A DNA stretch of 64,000 nt from Antedon bifida (GCA_963402885.1 OY727094.1:9984501-10048500); one strand, 5' to 3'. Positions 1 through 20,090 are shown, counted from the first letter of the stretch. Numbers and translations are program-made. The notes: generated by a model from the sequence alone, not told the origin.

Positions 1-322
1 CGTTGATACAAATTGGGGAAAACCCGGTATTTTCGCTGAAAAGTTAGGAGTCTTCCATTTGTTTTGGCCTCACGATCGATCGAAAAGTGGGCGAATTACA
101 GGTGAAAAACAAAAATATCAATCCGCGCGCAATGCATTTTGGGATTTATAGCGGGCCGCTATAATTATTAGAATCGACTTATTTTTCACATTTTTAACCG
201 TTTAAAGACGAAAAAAGTTATCGCAATAGGACCATATAGTATTATTTTTACATTAAATATAGTTTGTGATCTTAAATTAGATCTAAAAAACGTAGGGAAT
301 GGGGCTTTAAATCAAGAAAATA
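1..322. other. No gene seen; probable intron of the SLC43-like gene
   Basis: AT-rich sequence with no supported exon. It lies 3' of the last SLC43-like exon seen (minus strand), whose open donor phase requires further exons to the left, so this is most likely intron. Nothing else is recognisable. Confidence 0.4.
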
Positions 323-1211
323 TTAAGGGTTTCACTTAAGTGGTATTCACAAAGGGTTTAAGGTTAAGGGAAACCCTTAACTTGGTCTATTTTCCCCTTA
401 ACTTTTAAGGGACCTCAGAGGTCCCTTAAAAGTTCCCTTAACTATTCAGTACCTTGGTTGTGCTGACGATTCTGTATGTGCGAGTACTATGCCTACTTGT
501 AGACAGCCCCAGTATAGGCTAGGTAGAGATGCTAGGCCCCCTGTTGGTGTGCCCAGTAACCAGCCTAGCCTAGGGATTCATGTTTGGTTTGATTTGAGTA
601 GCATCTAGACCTTTTTTGCTGATCCTCACCATACAAATTAGTCTAGGCCTATATTCATTTATTTGTTTTTATTTTGACTGCCATTATTTTCGTGGAAGAT
701 GGCTTCTCATTTCGTTGTAATAGAAATTATCCCCCAGTCTAGTAGGCTAGGTAGAGATGCTAGGCCCCCTGTTGGTCTGCCAAGTAACCAGCCTAGGATG
801 CATATTCCTCGAAACAGACAGGTTTAAGCCTGCACAGAATGTTGGTTTGTTAGTAGCATCTAGGCTAGACCTATTTTTCTTGATCCTCATACAAATTAGT
901 CTAGGTCTATTCATTTACTTGTTTTTGTTTTGACTGCCATTTTCTTTTTATTGATCATCGTCACGTCCACACACTTTCTCCCCGTCCCCCTTCCCCAATC
1001 TCCTTACTCTTTTTTTAAATATGCAAATTAGTTTTAGAGAGGAAAGTGATTGGACCATAGGGGAATTAAATCCTCTGTGATTGGACAATGGGACAACTCA
1101 TGAATATTTATGATTATTTTTACCCTTAAGTTTTACCCTTAAATTAAGTGTTTTCCTTAGGTAAGTGAATCCCTTAACTCATTTGTGAATACCCCTTAAG
1201 TGTTTCCCTTT
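323..1211. mobile_element. MITE-like element with ~40-bp terminal inverted repeats
   Basis: The arm at 323-362 matches the reverse complement of 1171-1211, including the GTGAATACC core and the AAGGG/CCCTT-rich ends. Inside lies a perfect 17-bp-arm palindrome (400-416 against 418-434, one-base spacer). There is also a diverged direct duplication of roughly 180-210 bp (about 508-685 and 731-942) that begins near GCTAGGTAGAGATGCTAGG. No open reading frame is seen, so it is non-autonomous. The exact outer ends and target duplication could not be fixed because TAAGGG/CCCTTA motifs continue to about 1260. Confidence 0.55.
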
Positions 1212-1281
1212 GTTAAGGGAATTCTTAAATTTTAAGGGTAAGTATTTCCCTTAGCCTAAGTGAGATTGGTGAATACGGCCA

Positions 1282-1420
1282 CTGGATTTCTTATTAAAAA
1301 CCTTGGACTGTTTATTTAGGTACCTGGATTTCTTATTAAAAACCTTGGAACGTTTATTTAGGTACCTGGATTTCTTATTAAAAACTTTGGAATGTATACT
1401 TAGGTACAGTACCTGGATTT
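1282..1420. repeat. 42-bp tandem repeat, about 3 copies
   Basis: Units start at 1282, 1324 and 1366 with CTGGATTTCTTATTAAAAAC and end in TAGGTAC; the last copy is diverged. The array lies just downstream of the donor of the SLC43-like exon at 1433-1630 (minus strand), so it is intronic. Confidence 0.8.
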
Positions 1421-1432
1421 GTAAGCACTTAC

Positions 1433-3812
1433 TTGAATCTTGATCATCACCAGTTAGTAGTTGAAAACGAGGATTGAACGTTCCAATGTAAAATAGATGA
1501 ACAAGTTGCAGTATTGCAAACCAGGATAAAAATAATACAAACATAACCGACTTAAAGCAGCTAATAAGTGTTGGGTACTCAACGTCTTGCCAGGATATAG
1601 TTTGTACTGTATTACAACTTTTTATAGAATCTAACAAGACAAAAAAAAAAACTTTAGCTTATTTATAATGTGTATGTCAGGGTGTCTGGCACAGTGTGTA
1701 GGCCGGTGGATTACTGATATTGAGATAATGCAGTTTGAATCCAACTCTCATCGGGTTGCTTGTATCCTTTAAGACACTTTACTTACGTTTGCCTCTCTCT
1801 ACCCAGGTGTATAAATGGGTACCTGGTTAGATCAACACACACCTTTGCGCTGATTACTAGCTGCATTATGGGAGTATGTTTCTATATATATGTATGTGCT
1901 TGATCCCAAAAATTACTGGGGTAATAATGTGAAGTGCTTAGAAATATTGAGCAACGAGTGCTTATAAGAACACATAATGAAATCATTTTGTAAATTCTTT
2001 ATAAACGTTATTGCAAATGTAAATTGTTCTCATTGTGCAATTTGTTGCAATTCTTTTCTTTCGTTGTAATTTTCTAATGTACATTTAGCTCTAAATTGTA
2101 ATAGAAATGTGATTACTTACCAATGTTTATTGGTTCTAATACTTGTTGTTCTTCCATTTGAATATGTCCAGATGCCTTAACTGGCGTTCCCCAATTATCA
2201 GGTAATGGCCAAGGAATGTTATATTTCGGTAGAAGCAGAAAGGTGTTCAAACTAAAAAGAAGTGCTACTCCCCCTAAGAACAAAAAACATGACATCATAG
2301 AAACTCCTGCACTGTATACAATCTAGAAAATGTAAGAAAATTAACAGTTTTACTTATTTATGTTGATGACAATTTCATTTTATAATTCTCAATATTATGA
2401 GTTAAGTATGATGGAATGAAATATAATTTAATTGTTAATAATAATAAGTTATTACCTTAATAAAAAGCATTATGATGGCAGATGATCCAAAAGCACCACT
2501 ATGAAGTGTTACGACTGTTGAGCGATAGTTTCCAAATAAATTACCAACCTTGAATATAACAGCGATAAAATGGAAATTAAAGAATTTAAAAATTCCAAAA
2601 TTGAACCAGCTTAATTATACAGTTACTTAAAATAACAATTAACAACATTATTCAACATAAATAAAACACAGAGTTAAATACATAAACCATAAAGCATGTA
2701 ATTGTTGAAATGTTGTTATTCAAAATATATAACAAAAATGATTTTTATTCTTAGCCTATTTCGTGCCTAGCTTACCTGGATAAACCAACACTAGCCCTTC
2801 TCCATTAATTGCGAGAGTATGTACGTATGAAAAAAGTGCACTGTAGCAGTCTCATTAACGAAAATGTGTTTCTTTAAATAGGTTGGCCTTTTTTTTTGTA
2901 TCCCATCCCCAAACTGGGCATTGAGGGTGGACTTATACCTGGTCAGTATGGTAATATGGTGCTGACCAATTGGGGGAGGGGATGTTACCTGAAAACTTGT
3001 GATGAGTATGAGAATACCACCACTTGCTAGAAGATGCAACGCTGGAAACATTAGATATGCTGTTGATTGACTACTAAAAGCAAACAACAGACAAGCTGAC
3101 AAGATGAATAAACTGAAAAAAATTAATTCAACATAGTGTGAGGTGGAAAATTACTGTACAAAACAACAACTTTGGGTTTTTTTTAATATTGGCCGCCAAA
3201 ATTCCATTTATTTGTCATAGTTCAATCAATTTGTTCATTTTATAAGTTTAATTATGTTATTTTATTAGTTTAATTTGTTCATTTTAATTTATAAGTTTAA
3301 TGTTTACTTTGTTCATTTTATAAGTTTAATCTGTTCACTTTATAATTATATAATTATTTTATCTTATATAAGGTTAGTTTGATAATTTTAATATGTTCAT
3401 TTTATTATTTTTAAGTTTATTTTGTTAAAATTCACATTTAACGTAACAGGTCAGATCATTAGATCACCATAATAGGGCCCTACCTGCCTATAAGTCTTGT
3501 TAGTCGCGACCCATATTTATCATATACAGGACCAAAAAAGAGCGACGATGAATTAACGCCAAACGCTCCAATGATGAAAACAAGTTGTAGAAGCGCATCT
3601 TGTTCTGCACACGTTGGATAGTATTCATCATCCTGATTAAAATCAGTTAAATTTACTGTTTCATTGGCACACAATTCACTAAAGTACCCCCTGTCTCGGA
3701 GAACGTAAACCAACGATGCCCAGCCAAATGTAGGTCCTCCGAAGATGAGACATTCACTCAGACTACAGAACAGTGTTACTTTCTTCCGGACTCTTGCACT
3801 GAGGTTCAGCAT
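1433..3812 (-). CDS. SLC43A3: SLC43-family MFS transporter, N-terminal part (five coding exons, continues past left edge)
   Basis: Coding exons on the minus strand: 3812-3484, 3112-2989, 2548-2456, 2322-2121, 1630-1433. Every junction has AG/GT signals and the phases match across all of them. The start is the ATG at 3812-3810, six bases after an acceptor (exon edge 3818), so a non-coding 5' exon lies upstream. The protein shows a first membrane helix with the FGWASLVYVL-type segment, an extracellular loop with NET and NLT glycosylation sequons, a second helix, and the MFS loop motif GPVYDKYGSR. These are followed by segments typical of SLC43 (GNLFGNYRST, LHSGAFGSSA, NIPWPLPDNW). SLC43A1/A2 carry large neutral amino acids and SLC43A3 purine nucleobases; the IPxPLP segment favours A3. 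About 315 residues are visible; the C-terminal half is outside the window. The paralogue assignment is less certain than the family. Confidence 0.85.
1681..1975 (+). repeat. tRNA-derived SINE
   Basis: A box-B-like GTTTGAATCC at about 1732-1741 follows a GGCACAGTGTG-type tRNA head. After it comes the ACCCAGGTGTATAAATGGG body segment that I associate with SINEs of sea urchins and amphioxus, and a tail around GAGTGCTTATAAGAACA. It lies antisense in an intron of the SLC43-like gene. The boundaries are approximate. Confidence 0.6.
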
Positions 3813-3818
3813 TGTGAG

Positions 3819-5200
3819 CTGTAAGAAATTAGACAATACATGATTCATAATTAGATTCCGTGTCAACAGAGAATTATTTTATATATGTTATTGTGATTTT
3901 CACTTACACCACAGAGTACTACTAGGCCTAGGCCTATACTTTCTACTTTTAATTTTATATTTGACTTTTTTTTAACAGAACAAACATTTTGCAAAAAAAA
4001 AAAAATAAATAAAATTGGATGACGGTGGAACAATAATTTAATAGATACACCAACTAAACTGCTACAGGATAGTATACTACTAGTGTAGTTAGTACTAGGC
4101 CTACGGCTACGTGTAAATATCCGGTATAAAGTGACATTCTTGTGGTCCAGACTAGGCCTATGCTAGTTAGGTAGTAGCTAGCAGTAGGCCGACCTCCACT
4201 ATCTCTAGATACTGGCCCTTTTCAAGGCTTTTGCCACACAACCAGTCAAGCTAGCTAAAGAATAAGTCTAACTGTCAATCGCATCGAGAAGAATAATAGA
4301 TAAATATTAGGCGATGAGAGCTATATAACTAAGAGTAAGACTGTATTTTATACTTTTATTTTACCTATAAAACGTGCGTTATCTTATTATTGCATTCCCG
4401 TTTTGTTTTGAGAGGCCAAAGAGCTTATATATTAATTATGGGCGCATGAGGGCGCTAGACGATTATTTATTTTTTTACACACCGGAAATAGCATTCCATT
4501 GCTAAGCGATGCGACGCCGTATAGCCTAGGCCTATATGCTACTTTTTTAGGTTGTAAATACTCATTCAAATTGAAAGCATAGCCACAGGCATAACTGATT
4601 CCGTTTTTGGTAAATATGATTTGAATATGTGAGGTAGATAAGAATCTGAGAATTACGTTTAGGCCTAGATCCTAGCATATAGGCCTAGGCTAGCTAAAGG
4701 CCTTTAGCCTAGGCTAGTAGGCCTCTACTAGCTAGAGACTAGGCCTAGGCTAATTAGGCTAGCCTAGAGAGGCTACTAGGTAGCTACCTAGGCCTAGGGC
4801 CTAGTACTGGTAGCCTAGGCCTAGGCGGCGCTAGGCTAGTTCCCTTTCGCACCAGATTTGTATTTTAACTCGAAATCTTTATCCTGAATACCACCGTACC
4901 GTAGAATTATGGTAGGCCTAGCCTCTAGGCCTAGTAGAATTATGGTAGGCCTAGCCTCTAGGCCTAGTATAGGGCTACTTTATGAAGAAAAATCACATAA
5001 TAAAAATAAATCTTTTCATTTTTTTGTTTCTAATCTATGGAACGCCAAAAAGCAACATTTTTAGAGGGCTAAAAACTGTAATTTAATCCATATACTTTAG
5101 ATATATTTAACGCATATTTTGGTGAAAATCACGTTCAATTCCAATATATTTTGTCACTGTCAATACAAATAAAATGTTATTGATAATGTACGTGACGGTT
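3819..5200. promoter_or_regulatory. Divergent intergenic region between SLC43-like gene and CCDC157, rich in AGGCCTA palindromes
   Basis: The two genes point away from each other across this gap, so it should hold both promoters and their untranslated first exons; no core element can be placed with confidence. From about 4500 to 4970 the sequence is built largely of TAGGCCTA, CTAGGCTAG and related self-complementary words. Short CpG-bearing patches occur near 4440-4520 and 4820-4850. The promoter role is inferred from layout only. Confidence 0.35.
4902..4967. repeat. 33-bp perfect tandem duplication made of AGGCCTAG words
   Basis: Two identical adjacent 33-bp units (4902-4934 and 4935-4967) start TAGAATTATGGTAGG. 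Each contains two AGGCCTAG words in palindromic setting. Confidence 0.9.
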
Positions 5201-5208
5201 AAACAGAT

Positions 5209-13220
<8,012 letters not shown>

Positions 13221-13797
13221 TGGTGCACTGTTTCATGAAGTTTGACCTTTTTCTTGCTTCTTGGTTTATTCTTTTGGCTCAAAATGCATACCGTACAACC
13301 TCGAAAGAGGTTAATAAAAACCTTTTTAGGACAGGACAGTATCATATACAAATAACAAATGTTTATGAGTTGGATAGTGAAAATACTTCATAGGTTGTTT
13401 TTTTTTTTAAATTGAATGTAATATTCTCTCCATTCAACGAACTCAAAGCATTCATTATTTGTTTTATAACACACAATAAATGTATCTATCATAAATTATT
13501 GACAAATGCTAGGCCGGGAAGCTAGGCCAAAAGAGCGCTCAAACTTTAAATGCGAAGTACAGTAGTTATAGACGTCCCGCACTTCTACAGCTTGATTTTC
13601 GAACGGGGATCAGTCAAACGTAGTGTGGCAAAATGTTAAAAAAATGTTTAAAAAGAGCTGAACGTGCATTAATTATCACTATTCGATATCGCTTATCGTT
13701 GGGTAGAGCTAATGCCGAATGACACATGATACGTAATTTACCAATCAATATGCAAGAATATAATATATAGACGATAATTATTAATGAACAGTTATAG
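13221..13797 (+). other. 3' UTR of CCDC157 copy 1 and AT-rich spacer
   Basis: Candidate AATAAA polyadenylation signals lie at 13313-13318 and 13475-13480 after the stop at 13220. The rest holds nothing recognisable. Confidence 0.45.
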
Positions 13798-14691
13798 TAG
13801 TGGGGAACCTAATGTTCCAAAAATCAGTTCCGTGAGATTTTAATGCTCAAGTTGAGTTCTTGGCAGTTTTGGAATCCTTAAGACTAGCAGAATTTATTGC
13901 AACTGGGGGCCAATTTTTCCCGACCCTATTTTGGCCGCCATCTTGGATTTCAAAACGGCCCCCATTTTTTACTCAAAACTGATAGTAGCTCCTATTTTAA
14001 ACCACGTACGAACATAATTTGTGTGATAAATCTTACAATATTATGATAAATCAGTCCAATGGTACAATTTATAATAATAGCATATGGCAGCCATATTGAA
14101 TTTCAAGATGGCCGCCATTAAAAACGTATATAATGTATGCATTTTATAGTCAGGGTCCTCGTGTATTTCCGTAGGATTTTAATGCCCAAAGTGAGATTTC
14201 ACTTCTTTAATATGGTGCTAGGATACCAAAAATGCTAGGCAACAAATGTTCACGATCCCGTAACCATGGTAACAGTCCCAAGAACAAAATGGCGCCCAAT
14301 TGGCCCTATCTCCATATCCCTTTGGTCTATCAACAAGACATTGGTATCAAAATACTCGGAGCGTATATATTTATATTTATTGTAATGGAACATTTTGACG
14401 AAATGTAATAGGAAATGCTATTTTTCTGCACTATTGACCTTTGACCTTGACTTGCATTGTATCTAAAAAACGGCTGCTCATTGAAATTTAAAAATGGTCT
14501 CAAATTGCTGAGACCATACATATTTATATTTATTGTAATGCAACATTTTGTTAGAAAATGACCGGAAGTAAAGTTATTGACCTTTGACCTAATAAACATG
14601 AACTTTGATGTATACAATAAGCATTTATCTATTTGAGCATGTATCGGTAATTATTTGTGGTAGGTATTAAACAAAGGGTTTATACATATTA

Positions 14692-16261
14692 TTAGGTGAT
14701 CATTTAGAATAAAATGATCACCTATTGTTATTGTATGAAATCTTATTCCGCTTTATTTCTTTCTGTACAGATTTTGTGTGTCAATTATCTCAAAAAGTAA
14801 AATGTCAATGTTCACAAAAATTTCACAATATCTTTCAAATACTGTAACTTAATCCTAATAAGCTTTTCAGCGTGATCACTCAACCGTGACGTCATTTATA
14901 CGCCATTTTGTGAAATCACATTATCAATCATATCTCCATAATTCATTATCACATATTAATGAAATTCACTACACGTAAACTTCAGGTCAAGGGTAAAAAT
15001 ATTAGCAAATAAGAACTTGCGCGTTTCAAGGTCATAAGCGTGAAATCACGTGTTAAAAATTTAAAAAGCTCAAAATTAAGTTTTGATCAATTTAGGCATG
15101 AATTAGGCCATTTGCGTGTTTCAAAAAATTACTGCGCAAAAACACGTTTTTGCGCACGCGAATCTTAGAAAGCGTAAAAAATAAAATGTGATGTATAAAT
15201 CATATTCTACTCACAATTTTTAGTACATTCACCGATTTTGAGTCCATTCTGACTTAAAATAGTGCTATACGAGCACGTTAAAAATGACAAAATGCGCACA
15301 TTAATTGTACAAAAGTGCTAAAAATGGTAAAAAATAAGACCTTTTTAAAATGAATATAACTCTTCAGAATGGAAGATGACCCCCATTTGTTTTAACTTAT
15401 TATGGAAGTTAATGAGTTGTAGATATAAATGTATATACCTATTAGACGTACAAAATGGTATGACGTCATCATTTGGCCACATGAATTTTTAAAATAGGGT
15501 TTTTTCCCATTTTGTCATAGACCACCATATTCAACAGAGCATAACTCGCTTATCTGTGCTCGATTTTTTTTAAATTTTTAATATATTCTACCTCAACCAA
15601 TTATGTTACTCATGAGTTGCCAATATTTTCATTTCGATGACGTCATCACATCTTAAAATTTGAATAACGGGGGTTACGTAATTTCACCTACAACGTATAG
15701 TTGAATACCTTACAGCTCTTCTGAATTAAAGTTGACCTTGATGTTTATAACTTATTATGAGAGCTGGTGAAATTTAGATATGAATGCATATAAAAATTAA
15801 GCCTATCGAATGTTATGAAGTTACCATATGGCCAGTTGAAGTTAAAAAGTAGTTTTTTCATCTCTTTCGTCAAAGTTATACACATTTTGAAGAGCGCGCA
15901 CCGCGCTTCTACGTGCCAAATTTTCTTCTAATTGTTATATTTTATTGCTCAATTCATTATCTTTCGATATTGGTATCCACAAGTTTATTTTGATAATGTC
16001 ATCAGTGCAAAAAACTTAGAACATGATGTGTGTCCGTAATTTCACCAATGCTACACTGTATATAGATATACAGTATACTGTACATAATGTGATATGACAT
16101 ATAATAGGCACAACTAAGCACTATAAGCGTATAATAGGATGGCATACATCAACATTTTCCGATCGTATGTTAACATACGTGCATGTTTAAAAAATATTAA
16201 TGTCAATAAATTTATAAAAATGATCACCTATAATTCGTCAAAGTGACGAATTAAATTCTAG
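14692..16261 (+). mobile_element. Non-autonomous Helitron-like element nested in the foldback element
   Basis: The right end shows a hairpin AATTCGTCA/TGACGAATT followed by CTAG, then host T: the classic Helitron 3' end. The left end starts TTAGGTGATCATTT after host A. A second, uninterrupted copy of the host sequence at about 17478-17860 provides the empty site, reading CATATTATTATCATTTG, so the insertion lies between A and T without target duplication. The element (~1570 bp) has no coding capacity. Inside are diverged ~350-bp direct repeats (about 15361-15500 and 15715-15850). The left end lacks the canonical TC start, and AGGTGATCAT is repeated inverted near the right end, so a Helitron variant is possible. 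Confidence 0.65.
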
Positions 16262-16495
16262 TTATCATTTGAATATCTAATTTCTAATTCACATACTTAG
16301 TTTTAATATATTTTATAAATATTAATCAATCAATTTTATTTATATTGTTACTATTTATATTTATATTGTTACTACATGTGTTTATTGTAAATGCTTATTC
16401 TTATGGTGTTTTTATCCTTAAGGGCCACAATGGAAATAAGTTCGACCTTTGGGTTACTTTTTTGTGTTACCCTGAATTCATTCTTTGTATTTTTT
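16262..16495 (+). mobile_element. LINE-type 3' end fragment (copy A)
   Basis: Direct repeat of 17614-17860. It contains GGGCCACAATGGAAATAAG and a TTTTGTGTTACCCTGAATTC segment of the kind seen at 3' ends of invertebrate non-LTR retrotransposons. It ends abruptly where the truncated right arm of the foldback element starts. Confidence 0.45.
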
Positions 16496-16752
16496 TTAAA
16501 CATGGTTTAAAATAGAAGCTACTATCAGTTTTGAGTAAAAAATGGGGGCCATTTTGAAATCCAAGATGGCAGCCAAAATAGGGTCGGGAAAAATTGGCCC
16601 CCAGTTGCAATGAATTCTGCTAGTCCTAATGATTTCAAAACTGCCAAGAACTCAACTTGAGCATTAAAATCTCACGGAATTACATTAGGTTCCCCACTAT
16701 ATGTTTGGCGCGAACGTGTGTATTAAATGATAGTAATATTTCAAAAGTCATC

Positions 16753-17222
16753 ATGATGTATTGTACTATTCTACATTATTCTGAATTAAATATTTGCTTA
16801 GACGAATTACAGACAGTAAATAAATGGAGTGTCTAATATTTTAATTTATCTAAGATTAAACATTATATACAATGAATAGATTCATTACTAGTAATTCTTT
16901 GAAATGCGCTTTTCTATTATGCTTGTGTATCTAGATCCATACCATTATGTAAATACTTTCTATTCTATCAATAGGTGAATTTATTTGAATTTATGATGTA
17001 TTGTACTATTCTATATTATTCTGCATTAAATATTTGCTTAGACGAATTACAGACAGTAAATAAATGGAGTGTCTAATATTTTAATTTATCTAAGATTAAA
17101 CATTATATACAATGAATAGATTCATTACCAGTAATTCTTTGAAATGCGCTTTTCTATTATGCTTGTGTATCTAGATCCATACCATTATGTAAATACTTTC
17201 TATTCTATCAATAGGTGAATTT
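16753..17222. repeat. 240-bp tandem duplication, nearly identical copies
   Basis: Units at 16753-16992 and 16993-17222 start ATGATGTATTGTACTATTC and differ at only a few bases by eye, so the duplication is recent or homogenised. No coding potential. Confidence 0.85.
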
Positions 17223-17477
17223 AAATAATTCTATTATTTTGGCATTAATTAATAACTAACTAGCCCATATTGGTATATATGATGTTTTAGAAAATCAATT
17301 TAGTTAAGGTTAGCTTTTGATTAACTGTTTTACTTCGAGAAATGTATTTAAATGAAATATATTACTTTAAAGAAAAAGTACCGTTGGTTCTAAAAATATT
17401 ATTTAAAAAAACAATGACCTCTACTTTATAAAACAAAATGATGGTTTAAATTTTGCAGTAGGAAATATTTAGAAAAT

Positions 17478-17892
17478 GAAATGAAAGTAAAGTTATTGAC
17501 CTTTGACCTAATAAACATGAACTTTGATGTATACTATACAATAAGCATTTATCTATTTGAGCATGTATCGGTATTTATTTGTGGTAGGTATTAAACAAAG
17601 GGTTTATACATATTATTATCATTTGAATATCTAATTTCTAATTCACATACTTAGTTTTTATATATTTTATAAATATTAATCAATCAATTTTATTTATATT
17701 GTTACTATTTATATTTATATTGTTACTACATGTGTTTATTGTAAATGCTTATTCTTATGGTGTTTTTATCCTTACGGGCCACAATGGAAATAAGTTGGAC
17801 CTTTGGTTACTTTTTTGTGTTACCCTGAATTCATTCTTTGTATTTTATATGTTGTGTTATTTTGTGAATTCGAATAAAGAAATAAAATTACC
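17478..17892 (+). mobile_element. LINE-type 3' end (copy B) and empty site of the Helitron-like element
   Basis: The sequence matches 14560-14691 joined directly to 16262-16495, and so preserves the pre-insertion arrangement. It ends in GAATTCGAATAAAGAAATAAA, a LINE-like 3' terminus. The 81-residue reading frame here is AT-rich and judged fortuitous. Confidence 0.5.
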
Positions 17893-18737
17893 ATGCATTT
17901 ATTGTGTCAGCATCCTCGTTTCCATTAAGACAGTCAAGGAGTGAGAGTGGTTGATTTTTAAACTTGTGTACGTTTCCATTTTATTTCCTAATGCTTGTTT
18001 TTCTTGAAGGTTTCTCATACATTGAACTGCTGCCGGCCATACATTATTACGTGGTCGTAGATGATAATTTGATTGCTTGGTTCAGTTGCTTGATTGACAT
18101 TCCTTGGGGTTGCTTCTTGGATGTTTCGATATAAGAAGTAATCTTCCAATGCTAACATTGACTGCCATTTTGTAGTTATATCGCCAAAAGTCAAGGAATC
18201 AATTTAAGGAATGAGATTATTAGAATAGAAGTGACCAAGAGGTTTTTGATGTTTACAGCATTTTATGTTCCTTTCAAGCTACTAAATGTGTTTAGTTTCA
18301 TTTTTTTTTCAAGGAGTCCACAACCAGACTTTGCTCACAAACTTCAAAAAGCTTCAACTCTTTTTTATCATCTCTGTTTAAGATCTATTTCTTGACTTCA
18401 TTTGAAATTATTACTAAGACAATGTTAAAAAAAGTGTTGATTTTGTTATGAATGTATTTTGATAAAATCTTGGAAGGATTTGTGTGTTTTGTGTTGAAGA
18501 GTGAGTTCGATGGGAAATCCAGTTCGATTTCCTCATTTTGAGTAATGCCGCCAACAAGACCACCTGTGTTCCTTCTGTTCTTCTAGAGCCTGATCCGGGA
18601 AAAGAGCACTATTTAAAATAATACAGATTTTTTTTCTTTACATTCAAATTAATTACTGTACATTCTTTTATTCTTTGTTATTTGATCATCTACATTAAGC
18701 CAAGCTGGTTCATTATGTGAATTAGAAATTAGCTATT
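17893..18737. other. Internal region of the foldback element; no gene seen
   Basis: AT-rich unique sequence between the LINE-like tail and the right inverted arm. No open frame, RNA gene or repeat is recognised. Confidence 0.4.
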
Positions 18738-19618
18738 AAAATGATAATAATATGTATAAACCCATTGTTTAATACCTACCACAAATAATTACTATAATTA
18801 TTAATTGATTATTGTATACATCAAGTTCATGTTTATTAGGTCAAAGGTCAATAACTTTACTTCCGGTCATTTTCTAACAAAATGTTGCATTACAATAAAT
18901 ATAAATATGTATGGTCTCAGCAATTTGAGACCATTTTAAAATTTCAATGACCAGCCGTTTTTTAGATACAATGCAAGTCAAGGTCAAAGGTCAATAGTGC
19001 AGAAAAATAGCATTTCCTATTACATTTCGTCAAAATGTTCCATTACAATGAATATAAATATATACGCTCCGAGTATTTTGATACCAATATCTTGTTGATA
19101 GACCAAAGGGATACGGAGATAGGGCCAATTGGGCGTCATTTTGTTCTTGGGGCTGTTGCCATGGTTACGGGATCGTGAACATTTGTTGCCTAGCATTTTT
19201 GGTATCCTAGCATCATATTAAAGAAGTGAAATCTCACTTTGGGCATTAAAATCCTACGGAAATACACAAGGACCCTGACTATATAATGCATACATTATAC
19301 GTTTTTAATGGCGGCCATCTTGAAATTCAATATGGCTGCCATATGCTATTATTATAAATTGTACCATTGGACTGATTTATCATAATATTGTAAGATTTAT
19401 CACACAAATTACGTTCGTACGTGGTTTAAAATAGGAGCTACTATCAGTTTTGAGTAAAAAATGGGGGCCATTTTGAAATCCAAGATGGCGGCCAAAATAG
19501 GGTCGGGAAAAATTGGCCCCCAGTTGCAATGAATTCTGCTGGTCCTAAGGATTTCAAAACTGCCAAGAACTCAACTTGAGCATTAAAATCTCACGGAATT
19601 ACATTAGGTTCCCCACTA

Positions 19619-20090
19619 TAGTGAGACTAGCTCAGAGCTGATATATTTCACTCTCACAGATTTCCTCATTTTTCCAGTGTATCATTGTCATGCGTTTAAA
19701 GTTTCTCTATGCCTTTAAATTTATATTATACTTTTTTTTCATATATTAGTTAAAATAGGTAATAAAATGACAAACAAGAAAAAAAAAGATTTTTTTTATT
19801 AGTAAATTTATTTTATGTAATTTTATAAATCAAAAACTGCCTCGTGTTTGGATCTATTCTTTTCAAAAGTGAAAAATATAAATATCCAGTTCTGTAATAA
19901 TGTAAATTTCTATCCTAAACACTTTTTGAGCTAACAATTTCAGTTTATTTATTTAAGTAGCCTTAAAATATTAAAATTGAAAATAGACCCATACCAAAAC
20001 AAATCGGGGGGTGGGGGATCATAACTGAAAGAAAAAAATAACTAACGCAAAGAAAGTTCGTTTTATATTTCGATATATTTATTGCATCAA
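19619..20090. other. AT-rich spacer, nothing recognised
   Basis: Low-complexity A/T tracts only. Confidence 0.5.

Larger units (their letters stand above)
13798..19618. mobile_element. Composite foldback transposon with ~880-bp terminal inverted repeats
   Basis: The left arm 13798-14691 is a near-identical inverted copy of the right arm 18738-19618. Both outer ends read TAGTGGGGAACCTAATG inward. A third, truncated right end occurs at about 16500-16699 (ending TTAGGTTCCCCACTA), so the structure is two overlapping or tandem copies rather than one simple element. The flanks fit a TA target (TA next to GTGGGG at all three ends); a longer TATAGT duplication at the outermost ends is also possible. 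No transposase is present. Nested inside are a Helitron-like element and two copies of a LINE-type 3' end. The arms carry several ATGGCGGCC-type motifs. Confidence 0.75.

Noticed and set aside
2791-2988. Downstream part of a 103-codon minus-strand frame
   Set aside because: Only 2989-3112 is exon; the remainder reads past a clean GT donor into intron.
17699-17944. 81-codon frame with a signal-peptide-like start
   Set aside because: Lies in a LINE-type 3' end, is AT-rich, and its direct repeat at 16345-16495 does not keep it.
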